Below, in pieces: positions 1-8,807 of a DNA stretch of 64,000 nucleotides; the first letter of the stretch is position 1, and the number at the start of each line of letters is the position of its first letter. The position numbers and the translations under genes are program-made. The notes under the pieces were generated by a model. It saw only the letters and a program-made list of their open reading frames with translations, did not search any database and had not been told where the DNA came from. The stretch is from Pseudoxanthomonas kaohsiungensis (GTDB taxonomy: Bacteria > Pseudomonadota > Gammaproteobacteria > Xanthomonadales > Xanthomonadaceae), in assembly GCF_010211765.1 (NCBI RefSeq), contig NZ_PDWO01000004.1:1-64000 (forward strand), written 5' to 3'.

Positions 1-19
1 AGATGTGTAGAAGAGGCAG
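1..19. other. Probable sequencing-adapter remnant (Nextera mosaic end)
   Basis: The first 19 bases read agatgtgtagaagaggcag. The Tn5/Nextera mosaic end is agatgtgtataagagacag; the two differ only at positions 10 and 16. Such a match at the very first base is best explained as untrimmed library adapter at a contig end, not as genome sequence. Any start codon called here (for example the ATG at position 3) is therefore artificial. Confidence 0.8.
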
Positions 20-971
20 GGCCCCCGTCCCCGACGAGGCCGCCGGCCGCCGTTTCGACGCGGTCCTGGCCGACCTGTTCCCCGAGTATTCCCGCTCCCG
101 CCTGGCGGCCTGGATCAAGTCCGGCGACGCCCTGCTGGCGGGGCAGGCGGCGCGGCCGCGCGACCCGGTGCGCGGTGGCGAGACGGTGACCCTGGCGGCG
201 GTGGCCGAAGTCCAGACCGAGGCCGTGCCCGAGGACATCCCGCTGGACATCCTGTACGAGGACGCCGACCTGTTCGTCCTCGACAAGCCGGCCGGGCTGG
301 TGGTCCACCCCGGTGCCGGCAACCCGGCCGGCACCCTGGTCAACGCGCTGCTGCACCGCGACCCCGGCCTGGCCGTGCTGCCGCGCGCGGGCATCGTGCA
401 TCGGCTGGACAAGGACACCAGCGGCGTCATGGTGGTGGCGCGCACGCTGCCGGCGCATACCGGGCTGGTGGCGCAGCTGGCCGCGCGCGAGGTCCACCGC
501 CAGTACCTGGCCGTGGTGGTGGGCGCACTGGTTTCCGGCGGCACCGCCAGCGCCGCCATCGACCGCCATCCGCGCGACCGCCTGCGCATGGCCGTGCGCG
601 AGGACGGCCGCGATGCCGTCACCCATTTCCGCCTGCGCGAACGCTTCCGCGCGCATACGGCGCTGGAGTGCCGGCTGGAGACCGGCCGCACCCACCAGAT
701 CCGGGTGCACATGCAGCACCTGCGCCACCCCATCGTCGGCGATCCGCTCTACGGCGGCCCGCTGAAGCTGCCCAAGGGCGCTACCGATGCGCTGGCCGCC
801 GCGCTGCGCGGCTTCAAGCGGCAGGCGCTGCATGCCGAGACGCTGGAGTTCGCCCACCCGGTCAGCGGCGAACCGGTAAGCGTCTCGGCCCCGTTGCCGG
901 CGGACATGGTCGGGCTGCTGCAGGTGCTGCGCGAGGACACCCGCGCGTGGGAAGAGAGCCAGCGGCGCTGA
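3..971 (+). CDS. rluD: 23S rRNA pseudouridine synthase RluD, 5' partial
   Basis: RluD isomerises uridines 1911, 1915 and 1917 in helix 69 of 23S rRNA. The reading frame enters from the left edge with an S4-type RNA-binding segment ([13 protein letters not shown]) and continues into an RluA-family catalytic domain. That domain carries the signature HRLDKDTSG, whose Asp (about codon 136 of this frame) is the catalytic nucleophile, and the late GRTHQIRVH motif. The first codons (MCRRGR) lie in the adapter-like bases 1-19, so genuine protein begins near the VPDE residues and only a short N-terminus is missing. pgeF follows 13 bp downstream in the same direction, the usual rluD-pgeF (yfiH) pair of gammaproteobacteria. 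The family call is firm; the start shown is not real. Confidence 0.93.
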   Translation: MCRRGRAPVPDEAAGRRFDAVLADLFPEYSRSRLAAWIKSGDALLAGQAARPRDPVRGGETVTLAAVAEVQTEAVPEDIPLDILYEDADLFVLDKPAGLVVHPGAGNPAGTLVNALLHRDPGLAVLPRAGIVHRLDKDTSGVMVVARTLPAHTGLVAQLAAREVHRQYLAVVVGALVSGGTASAAIDRHPRDRLRMAVREDGRDAVTHFRLRERFRAHTALECRLETGRTHQIRVHMQHLRHPIVGDPLYGGPLKLPKGATDALAAALRGFKRQALHAETLEFAHPVSGEPVSVSAPLPADMVGLLQVLREDTRAWEESQRR

Positions 972-984
972 GCCGCGCGGACCC

Positions 985-1785
985 ATGGGCACTCCGGCCG
1001 ATCTCCGCCACGATCCCGCGTTGCTGCTGGCCGACTGGCCGGCCCCGCCCGGCGTGGTCGCCTTCACCACGCTGCGGCGTGGTGCAGGCGTGTCGGTCGC
1101 GCCGTTCGACACCTTCAACGTCGGCGCCCGCTGTGGCGACGATGCGTGCGCGGTGGCCAGCAATCGCGCGGAACTGGCGCATCGCGCCGGCCTGCCCTCG
1201 CCACCGCGCTGGCTGCGCCAGGTGCATGGCACCGGCGTGCTGCGCTCCGATGCGCCCGCGGCGGCGGCCACGGCTGGCGATGTCGAAGTCGAACCGGAGG
1301 CGGATGCCGCGGTGACCTCGGCATCGGGGGCCGTGCTGGCGATCCTCACCGCCGACTGCCTGCCGGTGGTGTTCGCCGCGCGCGACGGCAGCGAGGTAGC
1401 CGCGGCCCACGCCGGCTGGCGCGGGCTGGCATCGGGCGTGCTGGAGGCGACGGTGGCCGCGATGCGCGCGCCGGCCGCGCACCTGCAGGCCTGGCTCGGC
1501 CCGGCGGCCGGTCCGGCGGCCTATGAAATCGGCACCGAGGTGCGCGAGGCGTTCGTCGGCCACGATGCGGGCGCGGCGTCGGCGTTCGTGGCCACGCGCC
1601 CGGGGCACTGGCGCGTGGACCTGTATGCGCTGGCGCGCCGCCGGTTGCGCGCGGCCGGCATCGGCGCCGATGCGATCCATGGCGGCGGCTTGTGCACCAT
1701 CGGCGACGCCGCGCGCTTCTACTCGCATCGCCGCGACCAGCGCACCGGCCGCATGGCGACCCTGGTCTGGCGCAGCGCGCCGTAG
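985..1785 (+). CDS. pgeF: Peptidoglycan editing factor PgeF (YfiH/laccase-domain, DUF152)
   Basis: A 266-residue protein of the YfiH family, which removes wrongly incorporated L-Ser-containing muropeptide precursors and was earlier called polyphenol oxidase or laccase. The conserved metal-site pattern is visible: His81 in QVHG, Cys125 in TADC and His142 in HAGWRG. The ATG at 985 lies 13 bp after the rluD stop, as expected for co-transcription. The TAG stop (1783-1785) is part of the GTAG end of a palindromic REP element, so the last codon is supplied by the repeat border. Length is close to the family norm (about 245-260), so little or nothing was lost or added. Confidence 0.93.
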   Translation: MGTPADLRHDPALLLADWPAPPGVVAFTTLRRGAGVSVAPFDTFNVGARCGDDACAVASNRAELAHRAGLPSPPRWLRQVHGTGVLRSDAPAAAATAGDVEVEPEADAAVTSASGAVLAILTADCLPVVFAARDGSEVAAAHAGWRGLASGVLEATVAAMRAPAAHLQAWLGPAAGPAAYEIGTEVREAFVGHDAGAASAFVATRPGHWRVDLYALARRRLRAAGIGADAIHGGGLCTIGDAARFYSHRRDQRTGRMATLVWRSAP

Positions 1786-2016
1786 AGCGGGGCTCGCCCC
1801 GCTGTTCCTGGTCTTGCCCACCGATGCCTTGCCGGCGCGCCAGCCGGGCAAGCCCGGCTCTACGCGTCGGGGCGCTAGGGCGACCCCGTAGAGCGGGGCT
1901 TGCCCCGCTGCTTTCGCCCTCGGCCCGCCGGCTTCGCGCCGGCGTTACAGCCGGGCAAGCCCGGCTCTACTCGAGGTGCACCGGCCGACGCCGTAGAGCG
2001 GGGCTTGCCCCGCTGC
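1782..2016. repeat. Cluster of five GTAG-type REP palindromes, alternating orientation
   Basis: Five copies of a roughly 23-24 bp imperfect palindrome starting GTAGAGC(C/G)GGG and ending CCCGGCTGC: 1782-1805 (+), 1841-1863 (-), 1888-1911 (+), 1948-1970 (-), 1993-2016 (+). Each folds as a short GC hairpin with a GTAG foot. This matches the GTAG repeats described in Stenotrophomonas (SMAG) and other bacteria, which are associated with RAYT (TnpA-REP) transposases. The strict plus/minus alternation makes larger hairpins from neighbouring copies. The array fills the gap between the convergent genes pgeF and otsA and may serve as a bidirectional transcription stop (inferred). No RAYT gene is in this window. 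Confidence 0.9.
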
Positions 2017-2029
2017 CCTTGCCCGCGAA

Positions 2030-3397
2030 TCAGGCGGATTCCAGCGCCTGCAGGTAGTCCCGCCGCCAGGCGTGGATGTCGTGCGCGCGCAGGTGTTCCA
2101 TCATCGCGTGCCAGCGTTCCTTGCGCCGCTCCAGCGGCATCGTCGCCGCGGTGGCGATGGCGTCGGCCACGCCGTCGAGGTCGTGCGGGTTGACCAGCAG
2201 GGCCTGGTCCATTTCCTGCGCGGCGCCGGCCAGCAGCGAGAGCACCAGCACGCCCGGGTTCTCCGGGTCCTGCGAGGCGACGTACTCCTTGGCGACCAGG
2301 TTCATGCCGTCGCGCAGCGGCGTGACCAGGCCCACGCGCGCGCTGCGGTAGAAGCCGGTGAGGGTCGCGTGCGGGAAGTTGCGGTTGACGTAGCGCAGCG
2401 GCGTCCAGTCCGGCTCGGCATGGCCGCCGTTGATGTGCCCGGCGATCTGCTCGAGCTGGTTGCGCAGCTGCTGGTATTCGCCGACGTCGCCGCGCGACAC
2501 CGGCGCGATCTGCAGGTAGGTCAGGCTGCCCTTCTGGTCGGGATGGCGCTGCAGGTAGCGCTCGAAGCCGTGGAAGCGCTCCGGCAGCCCCTTGGAGTAG
2601 TCGAGGCGGTCCACCCCGATCGCCAGCATCCGCCGCTCCAGGCTGGTATGCAGCTGGCGCAGCGCCGGCTTGGACATCGCGGCGGCGGCCTGCTGCTCGA
2701 TGTGCGCGGTGTCGATGCTGATCGGGAACGCGCCGGTCCGGAAGCGGCGTCCACCGGGCGCCTCGAGCACGTCCTCGTCGATGATGCGGCCGCCGCCGTA
2801 CAGGCGCACGTAGGACTGGAAGCGGTCCTTGTCGCGGCGGGTCTGGAAGCCGATCAGGTCGTACGCGTACAGGGTCGACATCAGGCGCTGGTGGTCGGGC
2901 ATGGCCATCAGCAGGTCGGCCGAGGGCACCGGCACGTGCAGGAAGAACCCGATCCTGCAGTCGACCCCGCGTTCGCGCAGCAGCGATGCCAGCGGGATCA
3001 GGTGGTAGTCGTGGATCCAGACGATGTCGTCCGGGCGCAGCCGCGGCGCCAGCTTGTCGGCGAACAGCGCGTTGACCCGGCGGTAGCCCTCGCGGGTGGC
3101 GCGGTCGTAGTCGACCAGGTCGAGGCGGAAGTGCAGCAACGGCCACAGCGTGCGGTTGGAGAACCCGTTGTAGTACGCGTCCAGGTCCGCGCGGTTGAGG
3201 TCCACGGTGACGTAGCGGATGTTGCCGTCGACCTGTTCGTGCACCTCGCCGCTGGCCTCGCGCACGGTCTTGCCGCTCCAGCCGAACCACAGCCCGCCGC
3301 GTTCGCCCAGCGCCCCCTGCAACGCCACCGCCAGGCCGCCGGCGCGGTTCTCGCCGGGGATCGCCACCCGGTTGGACACCACCACCAGCCGGCTCAC
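2030..3397 (-). CDS. otsA: Trehalose-6-phosphate synthase (GT20)
   Basis: OtsA joins UDP-glucose and glucose-6-phosphate to trehalose-6-phosphate in the cytoplasm. The 455-residue length fits the single-domain bacterial enzyme. Visible family segments are VVVSNRV and the AGGLA loop near the N-terminus, the WIHDYHL strand, [14 protein letters not shown] (about residues 260-273) with the conserved Arg and Lys of GT20 enzymes, and [15 protein letters not shown] near the C-terminus. The GTG start (3395-3397) overlaps the TGA of the upstream GH15 gene as GTGA, implying translational coupling. It is the last gene of an otsB-GH15-otsA cluster and ends against the REP array. Confidence 0.95.
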   Translation of the reverse strand: MSRLVVVSNRVAIPGENRAGGLAVALQGALGERGGLWFGWSGKTVREASGEVHEQVDGNIRYVTVDLNRADLDAYYNGFSNRTLWPLLHFRLDLVDYDRATREGYRRVNALFADKLAPRLRPDDIVWIHDYHLIPLASLLRERGVDCRIGFFLHVPVPSADLLMAMPDHQRLMSTLYAYDLIGFQTRRDKDRFQSYVRLYGGGRIIDEDVLEAPGGRRFRTGAFPISIDTAHIEQQAAAAMSKPALRQLHTSLERRMLAIGVDRLDYSKGLPERFHGFERYLQRHPDQKGSLTYLQIAPVSRGDVGEYQQLRNQLEQIAGHINGGHAEPDWTPLRYVNRNFPHATLTGFYRSARVGLVTPLRDGMNLVAKEYVASQDPENPGVLVLSLLAGAAQEMDQALLVNPHDLDGVADAIATAATMPLERRKERWHAMMEHLRAHDIHAWRRDYLQALESA

Positions 3398-5181
3398 GAG
3401 GCCTCCTGCCAGGAACGCGACAGGCGCATGGCCGCGATGATCAGGCCGACGTGCGAGTAGGTCTGCGGGAAGTTGCCCCAGCCCTCGCCATCCTCGAAGG
3501 CCATGTCCTCCGACAGCAGGCCCAGCGCGTTGCGCCGCGCCAGGACCCGCTCGAACAGTTCGCGCGCCTCGTCCATGCGGCCGATCGCGGCCAGTGCGTC
3601 GATGTACCAGAACGTGCAGATGGTGAAGCTGGTCTCCGGCGTGCCGAAGTCGTCCGGTGCCACGTAGCGGAACACGCCGTCGCCATGGCGCAGTTCGGCG
3701 CCGATGGCCTCGACCGTGGCCACGTAGCGCGGATCGTCGGCGGCGATGAAGCCGATGTCGGCCAGCAGCAGCAGCGACGCGTCCAGGTAGTCGCTCTGGA
3801 AGGAGGCGCTGAAGTGGTTGGCCTGCGGGCGCCAGGCGCGCTCGAGCGTGGCGGCGTGGATGGTGTCGGCGCGTCCGCGCCAGTAGCCGGCGCGCTCGTC
3901 CAGCCCGAGCCTCAGCGCGATCTTGGCCAGCCGGTCGCAGGCGGCCCAGCACATGGCGGCGGTGTAGGTGTGCACCTCGGCGCGCCCGCGGAACTCCCAC
4001 AGCCCCGCGTCCGGCACGTCGTACAGGGCGAAGGCGCGCTCGCCCAGCGGCTCGAGCCGGGCGAAGGTGTGCGCGTCGCCCGGATCGACCAGGCGCTGGT
4101 CGAAGAACAGCTGGGTGGACGCCAGCACCACGCTGCCGTAGACGTCGTGCTGCTTCTGGATCCAGGCCAGGTTGCCGCGCCGCACCGGGCCCATGCCGCG
4201 GTAGCCGGCCAGCGACTCGACCTCGTGCTCGTCCAGCGTCTCCTCGAAGCCGATCCCGTACAGTGGCTGCAGCGAACCGTCGTGGGTGGCGATGTTGAAG
4301 ATGTAGCGCAGGAACTCCTCCATGCTGCGGGTGGCGCCGAGCCGGTTGAGCGCGCGCACCACGAAGGCCGCATCGCGCAGCCAGCAGTAGCGGTAGTCCC
4401 AGTTGCGCGAGGAGCCGGGCGCCTCCGGGATGGAGGTGGTCATGGCCGCGATGATCGCGCCGCTGTCCTCGTACTGGCACAGCTTGAGCGTGATCGCGCT
4501 GCGGATCACCGCGTCCTGCCATTCCAGCGGGATCGACAGGTAGCGCACCCATTCGCACCAGTAGTCGCGGGTGCGGGTGAGCGCTTCCTCGACATAGCCG
4601 CCGATGGAACGGGTCAACGGCTCGTCCGGCCCCAGGACCAGGTGCAGCCGGTGGCTGAGGACGAAGGGCAGGCCGTCGCGGACGAAACGCACCGGCGCGT
4701 CGGTGGTCAGGCGCAGGGTGAAGGCGGGCAGCAGCCAGCGCATGTGGTTGCTGCCCCAGGTGTGCTCGGGTACGCGCGCGCCCCAGTCGGCCAGCGGCCG
4801 GGCGCGCAGGCGGACCCGCGGGCTGCCCGACAGCGGGGTGATCCGGCGGACGATGGAGACGGGACGGTAGAAGCGCCCGTTCTGGCGCCAGCGCGGGGCG
4901 AAGTCGAGGATCTCCACCGCGCCGCCGTGGGCATCGTGCAGCACGGTGCGCAGGATCGCGGTGTTGGGCACGTAGGCCTGTTCGGCGCGGGCGAAGTCCT
5001 CCAGCTCGACGGCGAAGTCGCCGCCGTCGTGTTCGCGCGGCGACAGCAGCGCGCAGAAGGCCGGGTCGCCGTCGAACGCCGGCAGGCAGCTCCAGACCAC
5101 GCGCCCGCGCGCGTCGACCAGGGCGCCGAAGCTGCCGTTGCCGATGACGCCCAGCTGCAGGTTCGATTCGTTCACTTGCAT
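3394..5181 (-). CDS. Glycoside hydrolase family 15 protein (glucoamylase or trehalase type)
   Basis: A 595-residue cytoplasmic protein with the GH15 (alpha/alpha)6-barrel. The N-terminal part (about 10-230) resembles the GH15 beta-sandwich. The segment NWDYRYCWLRDAAF near residue 260 and the C-terminal EDGEGWGNFPQTYSHVGL are typical of the intracellular GH15 group. No signal peptide is present. The ATG at 5181 follows a good Shine-Dalgarno (AGGGGAA). The gene lies between otsB and otsA and overlaps otsA by 4 bp. Some actinobacterial members of this GH15 group are trehalases, so with this context the substrate may be trehalose rather than starch; that is inference. Common annotations say glucoamylase or glycosyl hydrolase. 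Confidence 0.9.
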   Translation of the reverse strand: MQVNESNLQLGVIGNGSFGALVDARGRVVWSCLPAFDGDPAFCALLSPREHDGGDFAVELEDFARAEQAYVPNTAILRTVLHDAHGGAVEILDFAPRWRQNGRFYRPVSIVRRITPLSGSPRVRLRARPLADWGARVPEHTWGSNHMRWLLPAFTLRLTTDAPVRFVRDGLPFVLSHRLHLVLGPDEPLTRSIGGYVEEALTRTRDYWCEWVRYLSIPLEWQDAVIRSAITLKLCQYEDSGAIIAAMTTSIPEAPGSSRNWDYRYCWLRDAAFVVRALNRLGATRSMEEFLRYIFNIATHDGSLQPLYGIGFEETLDEHEVESLAGYRGMGPVRRGNLAWIQKQHDVYGSVVLASTQLFFDQRLVDPGDAHTFARLEPLGERAFALYDVPDAGLWEFRGRAEVHTYTAAMCWAACDRLAKIALRLGLDERAGYWRGRADTIHAATLERAWRPQANHFSASFQSDYLDASLLLLADIGFIAADDPRYVATVEAIGAELRHGDGVFRYVAPDDFGTPETSFTICTFWYIDALAAIGRMDEARELFERVLARRNALGLLSEDMAFEDGEGWGNFPQTYSHVGLIIAAMRLSRSWQEAS

Positions 5182-5221
5182 TGCGTTGTTCCCCTTTCGA
5201 TGCGAGGCGGTGGCGCGGGCG

Positions 5222-5992
5222 CTATCGCCCGGCCCCCGCGGGGCTGGCGTTGGCGACCAGCCAGGCATGGACGGCGCGGGTGCCGGCCAGCGCATGCGTG
5301 GCCAGGCTGCCGTCGCGCCGGCCGACCAGCACGCTCCAGCCGCCGGCACGGTTGGCGGCGCCGAAACCGTATTCGTCGGTGAGGTCGTCGCCGACGAAGA
5401 CCGGCACGCGGCCGGCGAACGGCGCGCGCGCCATCATCCGCTCCAGCGCACGGCCCTTGTCGCTGCCTTCGGGCACGAACTCCACGACATGGTCGCCCGG
5501 CTGCAGGCGGTAGCCGGGCAGCGCGCCGATCCGCTGGCGCGCGAAGCCGGACACCGCCTCGGCCGCATGCGGTGCGGCGCGCCAGTGCAGGGCCAGGCTC
5601 ACGCCCTTGTCCTCGACCAGCACGCCCGGGTGCGCGGCGGCCAGGTGCGCCGCCTCGCGATGCAGCTCGTGCAGGAAGCTGGAGGTGTCGTCGGGCAGGT
5701 CCGCCGCGGCCTGCGCGTCGCTGCGGAACTGGTGCCCGTGCAGTCCGGCCGCGGGCAGCCGCAGCGGCGCGAACAACGCGTCCAGCTGCGCCAGCGGCCG
5801 CCCGCTGACCAGCGCCACGGCACCGCCCAGGCGGTCGCTGATCGCGCCGATGGCCTCCAGGACCTGCGGCAGCACGCGCACGGCTGCGGGATCGTCGCTG
5901 AACTCGACCAGGGTGCCGTCCACGTCGAGGAACAGCGCGCAGGCGTCGTCGAGTGGGGGCGGCGACGGGCGTGGGGGATTCGCGTCGGCCAT
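5222..5992 (-). CDS. otsB: Trehalose-6-phosphate phosphatase (HAD family)
   Basis: OtsB dephosphorylates trehalose-6-phosphate to trehalose. The HAD motif I DVDGTLVEF sits near the N-terminus with its two catalytic Asp residues, and the distal motif GDDLTDEYGF with metal-binding Asp lies near the C-terminus; SGRPLAQLD is the expected mid-region motif. At 256 residues it is of normal length. I chose the ATG at 5992 (MADAN); an in-frame GTG at 6007 would add five residues, and neither start has a clear Shine-Dalgarno. GH15 begins 40 bp downstream, so otsB heads the trehalose operon. It is transcribed divergently from the TonB-dependent receptor gene. Confidence 0.94.
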   Translation of the reverse strand: MADANPPRPSPPPLDDACALFLDVDGTLVEFSDDPAAVRVLPQVLEAIGAISDRLGGAVALVSGRPLAQLDALFAPLRLPAAGLHGHQFRSDAQAAADLPDDTSSFLHELHREAAHLAAAHPGVLVEDKGVSLALHWRAAPHAAEAVSGFARQRIGALPGYRLQPGDHVVEFVPEGSDKGRALERMMARAPFAGRVPVFVGDDLTDEYGFGAANRAGGWSVLVGRRDGSLATHALAGTRAVHAWLVANASPAGAGR

Positions 5993-6007
5993 GCAGTCAT
6001 TGTGCAC

Positions 6008-6398
6008 TACCTGGCCGTGATGCCCGGGTCATGCCATTCGCATGCGATCGCCGCGCGATCCACCAACGCCCACGAACATGGCGACGATAGGCCTGACGCG
6101 AACGGCGGCGCGCCTGCCTGCCGGGCCACCACGTCCGGATGCTGCCGCCCCCGCGCACGGCGCCGCGACGCGGCGGATTGCGCCGGGCCGCATGCCACGG
6201 TGCTGCTGGTCCTGGTCCATGGCCGCCCTGCCTTGGCGGCGGTTGAGGTGCGACGGGTCGCGCCGACACCGCCGGCGTCCACCGGGACCCCTGCCGGCCA
6301 GGAATCCACCCCGGGGCCCGGACCCCGACCGGGCCGTGCCTGCGGGTCCGGAATGTTGCATTATCGTTAATGCCCCCTCCACCCCAGGATTTCCCGCC
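6008..6398. promoter_or_regulatory. Divergent intergenic region with dyad upstream of TonB receptor
   Basis: About 390 bp separate otsB (minus) from the receptor gene (plus). No convincing gene is present; short frames here have atypical composition. A dyad GCATTA-tcgt-TAATGC lies at 6358-6373, ending 25 bp before the receptor ATG, in an otherwise very GC-rich region. Its AT-rich symmetric form suggests an operator for a dimeric repressor. I cannot assign it to Fur, Zur or another family. No clear -35/-10 pair was identified for either direction. Confidence 0.45.
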
Positions 6399-8654
6399 AT
6401 GAGCCGACCGGCCCGGATTGCGCCCTCCCGCAGCACGCTTGCCTTCGCCGTTGCCGCCATCCTGCTGGCGCCGCCGGCGCTGGCGCAGGACACCGCCACG
6501 ACCCTGGATGCGGTCCAGGTCACCGCGCAGCGCAAGGTGGAGAACATCCAGGACGTGCCGGTATCCATCACCAGCATCGATGCCGAGAAACTGCACGTGC
6601 TCGGCTCCGGCGGCAACGACATCCGCTTCCTGTCCGCGCGCGTGCCCAGCCTGAACATCGAATCGTCCTACGGCCGCGCGTTCCCGCGCTTCTACATCCG
6701 TGGCCTGGGCAACACCGACTTCGACCTCAACGCCTCCCAGCCGGTGTCGCTGGTGTACGACGACGTGGTCCAGGAGAACCCGCTGCTCAAGGGTTTCCCG
6801 TTGTTCGACATCGAGCGGGTGGAAGTGCTGCGCGGCCCGCAGGGCACGCTGTTCGGGCGCAACACCCCGGCCGGCGTGGTCAAGTTCGACTCGGTGCGGC
6901 CGTCGCAGGACCTGGATGGCTACGCCCAGCTGGCCTATGGCAGCGACGCGATGGTCAACTTCGAGGGCGCGGTCGGCGGCGCGCTGGGCGGCAACTGGTC
7001 CGGCCGCGTGTCGGCGCTGTACCAGCGCCGCGACGACTGGGTCAGCAATACGTACCCGGGCCCGAACGACGGCTTCGAGGGGTACGACGAATCGGCCGCG
7101 CGCGTGCAGTTCCTGTACGAGGGCGACGCCTTCGAGGCCCTGTTCAACCTCCACCGGCGCGACCTCAACGGCACCGCGCGCCTGTTCCGCGCCAACATCA
7201 TCGAGCCGGGCAGCAACCGCTTCGTGCCCGGCTTCGACAAGGACGAGGCGTCGCTGGACGGCGTCAACTTCTCCGACCTGGAGACCTGGGGCGGCAGCGC
7301 CCGCCTGCGCTGGGACTTCGGCAACCTGAGCCTGCACTCGATCACCGGCTACGAGACGCTGGAGTCGCTCAACCGCGGCGACATCGACGGCGGCTACGGC
7401 GCCGCGTTCCTGCCCGACTCCGGGCCCGGCTTCATTCCGTTCGCCTCCGAATCGGCCGACGGCATCCCCGACCACAAGCAGGTCACCCAGGAATTCCGCC
7501 TGGAATCGGATTACGGCGGCCGCTTCGACTGGCAGGCCGGCTTCTTCTGGTACCGCGAAGACCTGACCATCGACAGCTTCAACTACGACTCGCTGGCGCC
7601 GGGCAACCCGCAGGCCGGCCATGCCGTGCAGGAGCAGGAGAACACCGCCTGGGCAGTGTTCGGTTCGGTCGAGTACGCGGCCACCGACAAGCTCAAGCTG
7701 CGCGGCGGCGTGCGCTACACCAAGGACGAGAAGGACTTCTCGGCCAGCGTGCTGGAAGGCGCGCCGTTCGGTGCGCCGGTGGGCGGCCCGTACACCGTCG
7801 ACACCGACGTCGACGACGTCAGCTGGGATGCCAGCGCGGTCTACGAGGTCAACGAGGCGGTGAACCTGTACGGTCGCGTCGCCAAGGGCTTCCGCGCGCC
7901 GTCGATCCAGGGCCGCCTGCTGTTCGCCTCGGCCGCCGCGCCCAACGGCGGCGTGTCCACCGCCGATTCGGAGACGGTGATCTCGTACGAAGCCGGCATC
8001 AAGGCCGACCTGTTCGACCGCCGCGCGCGCGTGGGCTTCAACCTGTTCCGCTACGACGTCAGCGACCAGCAGCTGATCGCCGTCGGCGGCGGTGCCAACA
8101 TCGCCACCCTGCTCAATGCCGACAAGACCGTCGGCCAGGGCGTGGAGCTGGACCTGGAAGCGTGGCTGGCCGAGGGCCTGCTGCTGACCTGGGGCAGCAG
8201 CTACAACGACACGCGGATCGACGACGAGGACCTGGCCGTGGCGGTCTGCGGCGGTGGCTGCACCGTGACCGACCCGACCGTGACCATCGGCGGCGGCACC
8301 TACGCGCTGATCGACGGCAATTCGCTGCCGCAGGCGCCGGAGTGGATCCACAACCTGACCCTGCGTTACGGCATCCCGCTCAGCGAGGGCGAGCTGTACT
8401 TCTTCACCGACTGGGCCTACCGCAGCGAGGTCAACTTCTTCCTGTACGAGTCGGCCGAGTTCCGTGGCCGCTCCTCCGTGGAAGGCGGCCTGCGCGTGGG
8501 CTACGGCTGGGGGGACGGCGCCTACGACCTGGCCCTGTTCGGCCGCAACATCACCGACCAGACCCGGATCGTGGGCGGCATCGACTTCAACAACCTCACC
8601 GGCTTCATCAACGAGCCGCGGACCTGGGGCGTGGAATTCCGCTGGAGCTTCTGA
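6399..8654 (+). CDS. TonB-dependent outer membrane receptor
   Basis: A 751-residue receptor for energised uptake across the outer membrane. A signal peptide (about 1-29, ending ALA-Q) is followed by a TonB-box-like stretch (TLDAVQVTAQ) and a plug domain containing VEVLRGPQGTLFGRNTPAG. A long beta-barrel ends in the aromatic residue Phe (RWSF), as outer-membrane barrels do. It is of the pattern-type receptor class common in Xanthomonadaceae, with no N-terminal STN signalling extension, so it is probably not a sigma-factor transducer. The ligand cannot be read from sequence. An NCS2-type permease gene follows 153 bp downstream in the same direction, which suggests a nucleobase-like ligand, but a repeat pair separates them. 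The ATG at 6399 gives the best signal peptide. Confidence 0.93.
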   Translation: MSRPARIAPSRSTLAFAVAAILLAPPALAQDTATTLDAVQVTAQRKVENIQDVPVSITSIDAEKLHVLGSGGNDIRFLSARVPSLNIESSYGRAFPRFYIRGLGNTDFDLNASQPVSLVYDDVVQENPLLKGFPLFDIERVEVLRGPQGTLFGRNTPAGVVKFDSVRPSQDLDGYAQLAYGSDAMVNFEGAVGGALGGNWSGRVSALYQRRDDWVSNTYPGPNDGFEGYDESAARVQFLYEGDAFEALFNLHRRDLNGTARLFRANIIEPGSNRFVPGFDKDEASLDGVNFSDLETWGGSARLRWDFGNLSLHSITGYETLESLNRGDIDGGYGAAFLPDSGPGFIPFASESADGIPDHKQVTQEFRLESDYGGRFDWQAGFFWYREDLTIDSFNYDSLAPGNPQAGHAVQEQENTAWAVFGSVEYAATDKLKLRGGVRYTKDEKDFSASVLEGAPFGAPVGGPYTVDTDVDDVSWDASAVYEVNEAVNLYGRVAKGFRAPSIQGRLLFASAAAPNGGVSTADSETVISYEAGIKADLFDRRARVGFNLFRYDVSDQQLIAVGGGANIATLLNADKTVGQGVELDLEAWLAEGLLLTWGSSYNDTRIDDEDLAVAVCGGGCTVTDPTVTIGGGTYALIDGNSLPQAPEWIHNLTLRYGIPLSEGELYFFTDWAYRSEVNFFLYESAEFRGRSSVEGGLRVGYGWGDGAYDLALFGRNITDQTRIVGGIDFNNLTGFINEPRTWGVEFRWSF

Positions 8655-8680
8655 GCCAGCGGTTGGGGGCCTGGGGTTTT

Positions 8681-8768
8681 GTAGGAGCCGATTCATCGGC
8701 GACGCGACGCGTCGGCACAGGCGACGCCCTCGTGTTCCGACGCCGGTCGCCGATGAATCGGCTCCTAC
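8681..8768. repeat. Perfect 22-bp inverted repeat (GTAGGAGCC-type REP pair)
   Basis: gtaggagccgattcatcggcg... at 8681-8702 is repeated as an exact inverted copy at 8747-8768, separated by 44 bp. Each arm is itself partly palindromic (ccgat-tc-atcgg). The foot is again GTAG, so this is a second REP sequence class arranged as a facing pair, the usual BIME-like unit. It fills the gap between the TonB receptor stop and the permease start and can form a long hairpin in mRNA, possibly attenuating transcription into the permease gene (inferred). Confidence 0.88.
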
Positions 8769-8807
8769 AGAAGGCAGGAACGCGGCCCGCAGCCGACAAG
8801 GATCCCG

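Noticed and set aside
1782-2016. Regularly spaced repeats as a CRISPR array
   Set aside because: Units are palindromic, alternate in strand, spacing varies and no cas genes are near; they are REP elements.
6007-6309. 100-codon minus-strand frame in the otsB-receptor gap
   Set aside because: No ribosome site, unusual Ser/Arg/Thr composition, no recognisable domain; more likely leader DNA.
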